64,000 nucleotides of DNA. Source: Streptomyces sp. NBC_00237. Its GTDB lineage: Bacteria > Actinomycetota > Actinomycetes > Streptomycetales > Streptomycetaceae. Below the pieces are notes generated by a model. That model saw nothing but the letters and a program-made list of their open reading frames with translations. It had not been told where the DNA came from and did not search any database. The stretch is taken from assembly GCF_026342435.1 (NCBI RefSeq), contig NZ_JAPEMT010000006.1, positions 62,001 to 126,000 of the forward strand. The letters run 5' to 3'. The translations under genes and the position numbers were made by a program. This document shows positions 48,983 to 58,991 of the stretch, one piece after another; position 1 is the stretch's first letter, and the number at the start of each line of letters is the position of its first letter.

Positions 48983-50437
48983 ATGCGTCTGACGATCCTG
49001 GGCGGCGGCGGCTTCCGCGTCCCGCTGGTGTACGGAGCGCTGCTGCGCGACCGCGCCGAGGGCCGCGTCACCCACGTCACCCTGTACGACCCGGCCCCTG
49101 ACCGGCTGGCCGCCATCGCCCGGGTGCTGAGCGACCAGGCGGCCCGCGCCCGCGCCGAGGGCGTCCCCGTCGCCCCCGCCGCCCCCGAGGTCTCGGTCAC
49201 CACCGACCTCGACGAGGCGCTGCGCGGTGCCGACTTCGTCTTCTCCGCGATCCGGGTCGGCGGACTCGAAGGCCGGGCCGCCGACGAACGGGTCGCCCTG
49301 GCCGAGGGCGTGCTCGGCCAGGAGACCGTCGGCGCGGGCGGCATCGCGTACGGACTGCGGACCGTCCCCGTGGCCGTCGACATCGCCCAGCGGGTGGCCC
49401 GGCTGGCCCCCGACGCCTGGGTCATCAACTTCACCAACCCGGCGGGCCTGGTCACCGAGGCCATGTCCCGCCACCTCGGCGACCGCGTCATCGGCATCTG
49501 CGACTCCCCGGTGGGCCTCGCCCGCCGCGTCGCGCGGACCCTCGGCGTCGCCGACCCCGCCTCGGCGCGCATCGACTACGTCGGGCTCAACCACCTGGGC
49601 TGGCTGCGCGGTCTGTACGTCGACGACCGTGACGTACTGCCGGAGCTCTTCGCCGACGACGAGCGGCTGACGTCCTTCGAGGAGGGCAGGCTCTTCGGCG
49701 CGGACTGGCTGCGCTCGCTGGGCTCCGTCCCCAACGAGTACCTGCACTACTACTACTTCAACCGCGAGGCGGTCACCGCCTACCAGCAGGCGAAGCAGAC
49801 CCGCGGCGCCTTCCTCCGCGACCAGCAGGCGCGCTTCTACGAGGCTCTGGCGGGCGGAGCGGGCCAGCAGTGGGAGCAGGGTGCCGCCTGGGACGCCTGG
49901 GACCGTACGAGGGTCGAGCGCGAGGCCACGTACATGGCCGAGAACCGGGAGGCGGCGGGTGCGGGCGAGCGCGCCGCCGACGACCTGGAGTCCGGCGGGT
50001 ACGAGTACGTGGCGCTGGCCCTGATGCGGGCCATCGCGCGCGACGAACGCACCACGCTGATCCTCAACGTCCGCAACGGCAAGGGCACCCATCCTGCGGC
50101 CAGCCCCGACAGCCCCGACAGCCCCGACAGCCCCGACGGCAGCAGCGTCCTCGACGTCCTCGACGAGGCAGCCGTGGTCGAAGCCCCGTGCCTGGTCGAC
50201 GCGACCGGTGCCCACCCCCTGGCGGTCTCGCAGCTCACCGGGCACGAGGCGGGCCTGGTGGCCGCCGTGAAGGCCGTGGAGAGGTGTGTGCTGGCCGCAG
50301 GGGAGAGCGGGTCGCGGCGGGAGGCGGTCAAGGCGTTCGCCCTGCACCCGCTCGTCGACTCGGTCCAGGTGGCGCGCAGGCTGCTGGAGGGCTACCGGGG
50401 CGCACACCCGGGACTCGACTACCTCAGGAAGGACTGA
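48983..50437 (+). CDS. Glycoside hydrolase family 4 (6-phospho-beta-glucosidase-like)
   Basis: A 484-residue NAD- and Mn-dependent GH4 enzyme. The NAD-binding N terminus is LTILGGGGFRVPLVYGAL with VTLYDPAPDRL. The characteristic YGLRTVPVAVDIAQRV and NFTNPAGLVTEAM follow, then ICDSPVGLARRVA (metal-ligand Cys) and YVGLNHLGWLRGL (metal-ligand His). It acts by an oxidation-elimination mechanism on phosphorylated or free beta-glucosides. A loop of four SPD repeats (12-bp-type DNA repeat at 50102-50140) near residue 375 is an insertion. No PTS genes are nearby, so the sugar source is unclear. The ATG at 48983 follows the tandem-repeat leader. Confidence 0.89.
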   Translation: MRLTILGGGGFRVPLVYGALLRDRAEGRVTHVTLYDPAPDRLAAIARVLSDQAARARAEGVPVAPAAPEVSVTTDLDEALRGADFVFSAIRVGGLEGRAADERVALAEGVLGQETVGAGGIAYGLRTVPVAVDIAQRVARLAPDAWVINFTNPAGLVTEAMSRHLGDRVIGICDSPVGLARRVARTLGVADPASARIDYVGLNHLGWLRGLYVDDRDVLPELFADDERLTSFEEGRLFGADWLRSLGSVPNEYLHYYYFNREAVTAYQQAKQTRGAFLRDQQARFYEALAGGAGQQWEQGAAWDAWDRTRVEREATYMAENREAAGAGERAADDLESGGYEYVALALMRAIARDERTTLILNVRNGKGTHPAASPDSPDSPDSPDGSSVLDVLDEAAVVEAPCLVDATGAHPLAVSQLTGHEAGLVAAVKAVERCVLAAGESGSRREAVKAFALHPLVDSVQVARRLLEGYRGAHPGLDYLRKD

Positions 50438-50514
50438 CGCGAAGGCAAGGACTGACGCGAAGGCGTCGGTCCTTCCGGGGCGTCAGACGCCAAGGCACTG
50501 GTCCGGCCGGGGCG

Positions 50515-50703
50515 TCAGCTCCGTTGGTGCCTCAGCCGCGCCGACACCCACCGGGCGCGACGCCGGAGGATACGGGGGATGCCGATCGCCGTGCCGGGGT
50601 GTTGAAGGCCCTCATGGTGGGGGCGTCCCCTCTCGTAGGCGATCGGCGTCGTCGCCGAGCGGCGGTTGCGTGCTGCGTCACCGTAGTCGTGCGTCCAGCC
50701 CAT
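50515..50703 (-). CDS. Possible small basic protein (62 residues)
   Basis: A 62-residue frame starting MGWTHDYGDAARNRRSATTP and ending RILRRRARWVSARLRHQRS. Codons show the high third-position G/C expected for Streptomyces genes, and the reading ends cleanly before the GH4 gene's 3' end region. It is strongly basic with an Arg-rich C terminus, so nucleic-acid binding or membrane association is possible. The ribosome site is weak (GAGG one base before ATG). It is the only frame with support in the 406-bp gap between the GH4 gene and the epoxide-hydrolase-like gene. Confidence 0.42.
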   Translation of the reverse strand: MGWTHDYGDAARNRRSATTPIAYERGRPHHEGLQHPGTAIGIPRILRRRARWVSARLRHQRS

Positions 50704-50843
50704 ACCTCGACGTCTGCCCGGCACCCAAGGTCGATAATCGCCTGACGGTCCGCCAATTGGCGTATGCGGGGGGCATTTGGCAGTTCGTAGGACAAGTGTT
50801 CCGCCGGAGGGGCGGAAGGGCGTTTTCGCTGCCGCCGGTGGTC

Positions 50844-51818
50844 CTACCGGTCGGGCTCGGGGTCCTTCAGCCAGTTGACCAGTTCCGTCGAGAAGGCGGC
50901 CGGGTCCTCCTCGTGCGGGAAGTGGCCCAGGCCGTCGAACAGCCGCCACCGGTAGGGCGCGTCGACGTACTCGCCGGAGCCCGCGGCGCTGCGGGTGCGC
51001 ATCACCGGGTCGAGCGAGCCGTGCAGATGCAGCGTCGGCACCTGTACGGGAGCCTTCATCCGCCGGTTGAACTGGAGGCCGTCGGGCCGGGCCATCGACC
51101 GCACCATCCACCGGTAGGGCTCGATGGAGCAGTGCGCCGTGGAGGGGATCTGGATCGCCCGCCGGTAGGTGTCGACAGCCTCGTCGTCCGGCTGCCGGGG
51201 CCCCGACCAGTCCCGGATCAGGCGGCCCGTCAGCGCCGCGTCGTCCGCGACGAGCTGACGCTCAGGAACCCACGGCCGCTGGAAGCCCCAGACGTACGAT
51301 CCCGCCTTCGACTGCGCGAAGTCCGACAGCATCGCGGAGCGCCAGCGTCTCGGGTGCGGCATCGACGAGACGACCAGTCGGCGCACCAGCTTGGGCCGCA
51401 TCGCCGCAGCCGTCCACGCCAGGTACCCGCCCAGGTCGTGCCCGACGAGGGCCGCGTCCGGCTCGCCCAGGGACCGTACGACGCCCGTGATGTCGAGCGC
51501 GAGGTTGGCCGGGTCGTAACCACGGGGCGTACGGTCGCTGCCGCCCACCCCGCGCAGGTCCATCGCCACCGCCCGGTACCCGGCGTCGGCGAGCGCCGTC
51601 AGCTGATGCCGCCAGGTCCACCAGAACTGCGGGAACCCGTGCAGCAGCAGGACCAGCGGCCCTTCCCCCAGCTCCGCGATGTGGAAGCGCGCGCCGTTGG
51701 CCGCCACGTCCCGGTGCGTCCACGGACCGTCGAGGCGTACGACGGACGCGGCGGAGGCCGGTGCTGCGGCGGGCGAGGCGGGCGTACCGGAGGAGCCGTT
51801 GGTATCAAGGGCTGTCAT
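50844..51818 (-). CDS. Alpha/beta hydrolase, epoxide hydrolase-like
   Basis: A 324-residue alpha/beta hydrolase with HGFPQFWWTWRHQL (oxyanion HGFP motif), nucleophile elbow GHDLGGYLAW with Asp rather than Ser, acid in LHGSLDPVMR and catalytic His in DGLGHFPHEEDP. The Asp nucleophile and HGFPxxW motif place it with epoxide hydrolases and haloalkane dehalogenases. The N terminus is a Pro/Ala/Ser-rich stretch of about 25 residues. The ATG at 51818 overlaps the stop of the holin-like gene by 4 bp, so the two are co-translated. Confidence 0.88.
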   Translation of the reverse strand: MTALDTNGSSGTPASPAAAPASAASVVRLDGPWTHRDVAANGARFHIAELGEGPLVLLLHGFPQFWWTWRHQLTALADAGYRAVAMDLRGVGGSDRTPRGYDPANLALDITGVVRSLGEPDAALVGHDLGGYLAWTAAAMRPKLVRRLVVSSMPHPRRWRSAMLSDFAQSKAGSYVWGFQRPWVPERQLVADDAALTGRLIRDWSGPRQPDDEAVDTYRRAIQIPSTAHCSIEPYRWMVRSMARPDGLQFNRRMKAPVQVPTLHLHGSLDPVMRTRSAAGSGEYVDAPYRWRLFDGLGHFPHEEDPAAFSTELVNWLKDPEPDR

Positions 51819-52294
51819 ACGGACGAGCGTGCCACAGCGGACGTGTTGTCCTGCACCTGACGGGGGTGCGGCTTCGCGTTTCCGAGGACGGCGGCGGTCT
51901 CCTTGGCGGACGCTGCGGCCTTCTGCGGCCCCCGGCCCTTCTTGGCCTTCTTCGCGAAGACCACGCCGATCAGGGCGAGCAGGCCCGCGACCAGTACGTT
52001 CGCCGCGAAGGACAGGAGGAAGCACCAGGCGAGGTTCCAGTCGCTCCAGGTGTGGATGCCGTACGCCAGCGCGAAGCTCAGCATCGGCAGGGAGAAGATC
52101 AGCACCGCACCGGCCGCGCCGAACGCACCGCCGCCGACCGCCCCGCGCTTCACGTCCTGCTTGAGCTGGATCTTCGCCAGCGCGATCTCGTCGTGCATGA
52201 GCGCCGACATCTCGGTGGTCGCCGTGGCGACCAACTGGCCGAGGCTGCGCTCGGCGCTCTCGACGCCGTGGACGTTGCGCGCGGGGTCGCTCAT
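51815..52294 (-). CDS. Phage holin superfamily III-like membrane protein
   Basis: A 159-residue protein with an N-terminal amphipathic region (SAERSLGQLVATATTEMSALMHDEIALAKIQLKQDVKR), two membrane helices (GAAGAVLIFSLPMLSFALAYGIHTW and WCFLLSFAANVLVAGLLALIGVVFA) and a basic/Ala-rich tail. This is the actinobacterial Phage_holin_3_6 (YqjE-like) pattern; despite the name, these are chromosomal membrane proteins and no prophage genes are nearby. It overlaps the epoxide-hydrolase-like gene. A family-typical start, MSDPARN, is at 52294. Confidence 0.86.
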   Translation of the reverse strand: MSDPARNVHGVESAERSLGQLVATATTEMSALMHDEIALAKIQLKQDVKRGAVGGGAFGAAGAVLIFSLPMLSFALAYGIHTWSDWNLAWCFLLSFAANVLVAGLLALIGVVFAKKAKKGRGPQKAAASAKETAAVLGNAKPHPRQVQDNTSAVARSSV

Positions 52295-52369
52295 CGCTTA
52301 CTCCCTCTTTTGTTCAAGCTCTGCGAGTTTCCGTCAATCGTCGGATCACTCGTCGGATCTGAAGTCAGA

Positions 52370-53833
52370 TCATGCCGGACCGCTGCTGTCGTCGCGCGCC
52401 GCCCCCGGCACTTCCGCGTTGTTGTCGGCAGCGGATTTCCCGGTGCCGTTGTTGCCGCTACCCGCACACTGCTCGGCCAGCCGTCGGTGTTCCGCCGCCT
52501 TCGCCTCGAAGATGTCGGCCATCCGCAGGTGGTAGTCGGGCTTGCCCACCTCGTAGACGTCCGGGATCCCGTCCATGTCCTCGTCGCGCTCTTCCTCGTC
52601 GTAGAGCGCACGGTACTTACGGACGCGCAGTTTCAGCAGTACGCCGGACAGGATTGCCGCGATCAGCGAGCCGATGAGGACCGCCGCCTTGACCTCGTCG
52701 GCCAGTTCCGGGTCGTCGCTGAAGGCGAGTTCACCGATCAGCAGCGAGACGGTGAAGCCGATCCCGGCCAGCGAGGCGACCGCGAAGACGTCCGGCCAGG
52801 CCAGGTCCTCGTTGAGTTCCGCCTTGGTGAAGCGGGCCGCCAGCCAGGTGCCGCCGAAGATGCCGAGGGCCTTGCCGACCACCAGACCGAGCACCACACC
52901 GAGCGTCTCCGGCTGGGTGAAGACGTCGGCGAGCGCGCCGCCGGACACCGAGACACCCGCCGAGAACAGGGCGAACAGCGGCACCGCGAGCCCCGCCGAG
53001 ATCGGCCGCACCAGATGCTCGATGTGCTCGCCCGGCGAGTGCTCCTCGCCCTCGCGCCGGGAGCAGCGCAGCATCAGGCCCATGGCGACACCGGCGATGG
53101 TGGCGTGGACACCGCTGTTGTACATCAGGCCCCAGATGACCAGGGCGAGCGGCACGTACACGTACCAGCCGCGCACGTCGGCGCGCAGCAGCAGCCAGAA
53201 GACGACCAGGCCGACGACGGCTCCGCCGAGCGCCGCGAAGTTGATGTCGCTGGTGAAGAAGACCGCGATGATCAGGATCGCGAAGAGGTCGTCGACGACG
53301 GCCAGGGTCAGCAGGAAGGCCCGCAGCGCGGACGGCAGCGAGGTGCCGATCACCGCGAGGACCGCGAGCGCGAACGCGATGTCGGTGGCGGTCGGGACGG
53401 CCCAGCCGCCGGTGTCGCCGTCGCCGATGACGTTGACGAGTACGTAGACGAGGGCCGGGACCGCCATGCCGCAGAGGGCCGCGATCACGGGGAGGGCGGC
53501 GGCCTTGGGGTCGCGCAGTTCGCCCGCGACGAGTTCGCGCTTGAGCTCGATGCCCGCGACGAAGAAGAAGATGGCCAGCAGGCCGTCGGCCGCCCAGTGC
53601 TGGACGGACAGGTCGAGGCCGAGGAAGCCGGGTCCGAAGTGCAGCCCGCGGAACGCCTCGTAACCGGAACCGAAGGTGTTCGCCCAGATCAGCGCCGCGA
53701 CGGCGGCTATGAGGAGCAGGACGCCGCCGACCGTCTCGGTGCGGAGCGCGTTGGCGACGTAACGCCGCTCGGGGAGCGGGAGCCGTCCGAGGAACTTGCT
53801 CCTGGTGGGCGTGGGGTCAGTGGGCGCGGCCAC
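52370..53833 (-). CDS. nhaA: Na+/H+ antiporter NhaA
   Basis: A 487-residue NhaA with about twelve helices. The hallmark VPTATDIAFALAVLAVIG (ATDIAF) and the paired Asp in LTLAVVDDLFAIL form the ion-binding site, and FFFVAGIELKREL is present. The C terminus has a soluble extension of about 75 residues (YDEEERDEDMDGIPDVYEVGKPDYHLRMADIFEAKAAEHRRLAEQCAG) not found in the E. coli protein, possibly regulatory. The GTG at 53833 has GGAGG about 9 bases upstream. It exports Na+ in exchange for H+ at the membrane. Confidence 0.94.
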   Translation of the reverse strand: MAAPTDPTPTRSKFLGRLPLPERRYVANALRTETVGGVLLLIAAVAALIWANTFGSGYEAFRGLHFGPGFLGLDLSVQHWAADGLLAIFFFVAGIELKRELVAGELRDPKAAALPVIAALCGMAVPALVYVLVNVIGDGDTGGWAVPTATDIAFALAVLAVIGTSLPSALRAFLLTLAVVDDLFAILIIAVFFTSDINFAALGGAVVGLVVFWLLLRADVRGWYVYVPLALVIWGLMYNSGVHATIAGVAMGLMLRCSRREGEEHSPGEHIEHLVRPISAGLAVPLFALFSAGVSVSGGALADVFTQPETLGVVLGLVVGKALGIFGGTWLAARFTKAELNEDLAWPDVFAVASLAGIGFTVSLLIGELAFSDDPELADEVKAAVLIGSLIAAILSGVLLKLRVRKYRALYDEEERDEDMDGIPDVYEVGKPDYHLRMADIFEAKAAEHRRLAEQCAGSGNNGTGKSAADNNAEVPGAARDDSSGPA

Positions 53834-53987
53834 GGGTGAATACCTCCGGTCGGTGGGCAGCATGAAGCACATTGCCGACCAGACTTCCCGGCGCACCTGT
53901 TGAGTTTTGACGCGTTCCTGACGCGACGGTCAACTCTACCCGTGGTGCGCAAGGGCGTATCCGGCGATCTTCACCTTACGAGCGAAA

Positions 53988-54020
53988 CGGGCACCCGGCG
54001 CGGGGAGCGCGGGGTGCCCG
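53988..54020 (-). terminator. Terminator of acs
   Basis: CGGGCACCC and GGGTGCCCG form a 9-bp stem, with an inner GCGC pair that can extend it, 50 bp past the acs stop. Confidence 0.6.
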
Positions 54021-54044
54021 TGGGCCGTTCAGGGGATCAGCGGA

Positions 54045-54068
54045 GGGGGAGGGGGAGGGGGAGGGGGA
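54045..54068. repeat. (GGGGGA)4 tract, G-quadruplex motif
   Basis: Four exact GGGGGA units on the + strand directly after the acs stop codon (54070-54072 on the complement). Four runs of five G with 1-nt loops fit the intramolecular G-quadruplex rule on the strand that is template for acs. Confidence 0.9.
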
Positions 54069-54069
54069 T

Positions 54070-56028
<1,959 letters not shown>

Positions 56029-56112
56029 GACATCTCCCATTCCCAGGGCGTCCGATGTGTCCCGGGGCCTAGCTCATCAGTCCGAAGCCCAGGTGACAAG
56101 AGCCATCCGAGA

Positions 56113-56128
56113 ATTGGTTTAGACCTGT
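56113..56128. promoter_or_regulatory. DasR-responsive-element-like palindrome upstream of acs
   Basis: ATTGGTTTAGACCTGT matches the DasR consensus ACTGGTCTAGACCAGT at 13 of 16 positions, including the central GGT-TAGACC. It lies 85 bp before the acs GTG. DasR is the GntR-type GlcNAc-response repressor of Streptomyces; the match is by eye. Confidence 0.5.
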
Positions 56129-56145
56129 GGACTGGTGTGGCGCCG

Positions 56146-56183
56146 GTACGGCCCCCTCCGCGGGCGTGCGGAGGGGGCCGTAC
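56146..56183 (-). terminator. Terminator of the SulP-carbonic anhydrase gene
   Basis: A perfect 16-bp stem (GTACGGCCCCCTCCGC with GCGGAGGGGGCCGTAC) around GGGCGT, 87 bp after the stop at 56270 and upstream of the acs leader. Confidence 0.85.
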
Positions 56184-56269
56184 GGTCTCACGTACGCGAA
56201 CCCCGAAAGGTTCAGGCTGCACCTGTCAGGCGCCGAGGTCTGCCGACTCCGCCGCCGAGGCATTCCGGT

Positions 56270-58711
56270 TCAGGCGCTGAGGTCCTCCAACTCGGAGTGT
56301 GCCGACGGCGTCACGCGGTCGAAGACCTCGATGGTCTCTCCGACGCGTGCCCCGTCGACCAGCAGATATGCCTGCGCCTCAGCCACGTGGAAGTACATCC
56401 CGTGCAGCTCCAGCGTCCCCTCGGCGAGCCTGCGCTTCACCGATTCGTGCTGCCGCAGGTGTTCCAGTTGCTGCACCACATTGGTCAGGCACAACTGCTC
56501 CACCACGTCGGTGGGCAGCCTCCCGGAGATCCGTGCCCAGGAGTGGTGCCTGCTCCTCATCCGCTTCAGGCTCGGCGCGCCGTGCCGCAGCCAGCGTCGC
56601 AGCGGGGTGCTCGCCACGTCCTCGGCGGGCCCGTTCAGCAGGGCCTGCATCGCCCCGCATCCCGAGTGCCCGCAGATGGTGATCGACTCGACCTTCAGTA
56701 CGTCCACGGCGTACTCGATGGCCGCGGCGACGGAGTCGTCCCCGCTCTCCGAACCCGCGGGCGGAACCAGGTTCCCCACGTTCCGCACGGTGAAGAGGTC
56801 GCCCGGACCACTGGACGTGATCATGCTGGTGACCAGGCGGGAGTCCGCGCAGGTGAGGAAGAGCTGCGAGGGGCTCTGGCCTTCGCGGGCGAGACGGGCC
56901 AGCTCGTCGCGGACCAGCGGCGCGGTGTTGCGCTGGAACGCGCTCAGCCCGCTGGCCAGTTGACGCGTGCCGGTCGGCCGGACGGCTGCCTCGCTCGGGC
57001 TCGCCGCCGACTGCTCGACGCGGGGGGCGTGTTCGTCGCAGTGGTGGTTGCGCCAGGGCGTCCAGGGGCGGCAGCAAGTGTGTGCGGCGCTGGTCACGGG
57101 ACCGGCGAGCCGGATGCCCGAACGACCGGTGACCTCGACTTTTCCGCCCTGCGCGACATGGCCGTCCTGCCAGGTCTGCAAGGTCTCGTACGCCGCGTGG
57201 TCCATGAAGGAGCCGTCCAGCTCGACCACCGTGTGCGTCCCCTGCGGAATCTGGCCGAGCGTCCGGGTCAGCCGGGGTACGGCCAGGAACGTCAACTGGC
57301 CGCGGGCCCGGACGTGATGGACGCCGTCGGGGGTCGTCTCGGTGACGATGCGGGTCTTGGCCAGCCGGTGCATGGCGACCGCGACCGCGACCGCGATCCC
57401 GAGGGCCACGCCCTCCAGGACGCCGAGCACGACGACACCGGCGACCGTGGTGACGTACACCAGGAATTCGCGGTGCCTGTGGACGTTGCGGATGTGCGCG
57501 AAACTCACCATCTGGATGCCGACCATCATCACCAGGGCGGCCAGTGCCGCCAACGGAATCCACTCCAGTACGCCGACCAGCAGCGCGCAGGCGCCCAGCA
57601 CCCACACTCCGTGCAGCACGGTGGACGCCCGGCTGACCGCGCCCGTCCGGACGTTGGCGGTGCTGCGGACGGCACCGCCGGAGATCGGCAGCCCGCCGAG
57701 CAGTCCGGACAGCATGTTGGAGATGCCCTGGCCACGCAGCTCGCGGTCCAGGTCGGAACGCGGTACGCGTCCCTGCGGTCGCTCGGCGGCCAGCTTGTCC
57801 ACGGCGACCGCGGACAGCAGTGACTCCAGGCTCGCCACCAGCGTCACCGTCAGCACCGCCGCGATCAGTCCCAGCACCGGGCCCTCGGGCATCTGGGGCA
57901 ACGCGTGCGTGCTCCAGGAGGGCAGGTCGACCCGGGCGATCGAAGGGGCCGCCGCAGCGGCGACCGCGGTGGCGATCGCGACGGAGGCCAGGGCGGCAGG
58001 GATCTTGCGCAGGGTTCTTCCCGTACGTCCGGGAAGGCGTGGCCAGAGGATCAGTACGGCGATGGTGAGCCCGCCGATCAGTGGCGCGGCCGGGCCCAGG
58101 TTCGCCAACTGCTCCGGCAGGGCGAGGGCGTTGGCCGTGGCGGAGCTCTCGGGGGAGCCGCCGAGCACGATGTGCAGTTGGGCGAGTGCGATGGCGACGC
58201 CGATTCCCGCGAGGGTGCCGTGCACGATGGCGGGGCTCACGGCCAGGGCGCTGCGCGCCGCCCTGAGCGAGCCCAGCAGGATCTGTACGAATCCGGCACA
58301 GATGACGATGCCGCAGGTCGTGCGCCAGCCGTAGCGGTGGATCAACTCGGCGGTCACGACGGTCAGTCCGGCGGATGGGCCGCTGACCAGGAGGGGGGAG
58401 CCGCCGAGCAGCCCGGCGACGATGCCTCCGACGGCGGCGCCGATCAGGCCCGCGGCCAGGGGCGCGTCGATGGCGACGGCCAGGCCCAGCGACATGGGCA
58501 CGGCGATCAGGAACACGGTGATCGAGGCGGCGAGGTCACCACCGGCGATCTTGAAGCGGGCCCGGTGGGGCTTTCCGCCGTTCGCGCTGCCGCTGTCACC
58601 GCTGTTGTCGACGTCACCGTCGCCGGACGGCGGGCTGTGCGGGCGGTTGAAGCGTGAGGCTCGGGTGGTGCGAGAGGTGTGTTCGGGGCGAGTGGGTACG
58701 CAAGCAGACAT
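56270..58711 (-). CDS. SulP anion transporter fused to beta-carbonic anhydrase
   Basis: An 813-residue fusion. Residues about 50-440 are a SulP/SLC26 transporter with the consensus FLIAVPMSLGLAVAIDAPLAAGL, GPSAGLTVV and a late NMLSGLLGGLPISGG. A STAS-like domain follows at about 460-550 (GQLTFLAVPRLTRTLGQIP, VELDGSFMDHAAYETL). After a Cys/His-rich linker (TCCRPWTPWRNHHCDEH) a beta-class carbonic anhydrase begins near 590, with zinc ligands Cys and Asp in TCADSRLV and His/Cys in CGHSGCGAMQALL. The fusion points to bicarbonate as the transported anion, interconverted with CO2 at the membrane. The ATG at 58711 has GGAGGAG 11 bases upstream. Confidence 0.93.
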   Translation of the reverse strand: MSACVPTRPEHTSRTTRASRFNRPHSPPSGDGDVDNSGDSGSANGGKPHRARFKIAGGDLAASITVFLIAVPMSLGLAVAIDAPLAAGLIGAAVGGIVAGLLGGSPLLVSGPSAGLTVVTAELIHRYGWRTTCGIVICAGFVQILLGSLRAARSALAVSPAIVHGTLAGIGVAIALAQLHIVLGGSPESSATANALALPEQLANLGPAAPLIGGLTIAVLILWPRLPGRTGRTLRKIPAALASVAIATAVAAAAAPSIARVDLPSWSTHALPQMPEGPVLGLIAAVLTVTLVASLESLLSAVAVDKLAAERPQGRVPRSDLDRELRGQGISNMLSGLLGGLPISGGAVRSTANVRTGAVSRASTVLHGVWVLGACALLVGVLEWIPLAALAALVMMVGIQMVSFAHIRNVHRHREFLVYVTTVAGVVVLGVLEGVALGIAVAVAVAMHRLAKTRIVTETTPDGVHHVRARGQLTFLAVPRLTRTLGQIPQGTHTVVELDGSFMDHAAYETLQTWQDGHVAQGGKVEVTGRSGIRLAGPVTSAAHTCCRPWTPWRNHHCDEHAPRVEQSAASPSEAAVRPTGTRQLASGLSAFQRNTAPLVRDELARLAREGQSPSQLFLTCADSRLVTSMITSSGPGDLFTVRNVGNLVPPAGSESGDDSVAAAIEYAVDVLKVESITICGHSGCGAMQALLNGPAEDVASTPLRRWLRHGAPSLKRMRSRHHSWARISGRLPTDVVEQLCLTNVVQQLEHLRQHESVKRRLAEGTLELHGMYFHVAEAQAYLLVDGARVGETIEVFDRVTPSAHSELEDLSA

Positions 58712-58991
58712 TGCTCTTGTCTCCTCCGGGGCAGCTCGGTCGCGGAACTGAGGTGTCGCGGCCGTGGGTCACGGCGTGCAGCGGGGGACTCTTAAAACTC
58801 TCGGTAAACGAATCGTAATCCAGAGTAAAGAGATGCGGGGTGGTTTGCGAGCAAATGGGCTATTCCTTCACCCGAATTAGTGAATAAGCATTTCGGGCGG
58901 CTTGTCGCAACTACCGGCGTGTGGGTGCATGCGAGGTTTGCCGCGCCGTTTCGGCCGACTCGCAGATCAGACCAAGAAAGAGGGTGGGCGG

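Noticed and set aside
51815..52294. Prophage lysis gene
   Set aside because: The holin-like family is a chromosomal actinobacterial membrane protein; no phage structural, integrase or endolysin genes surround it.
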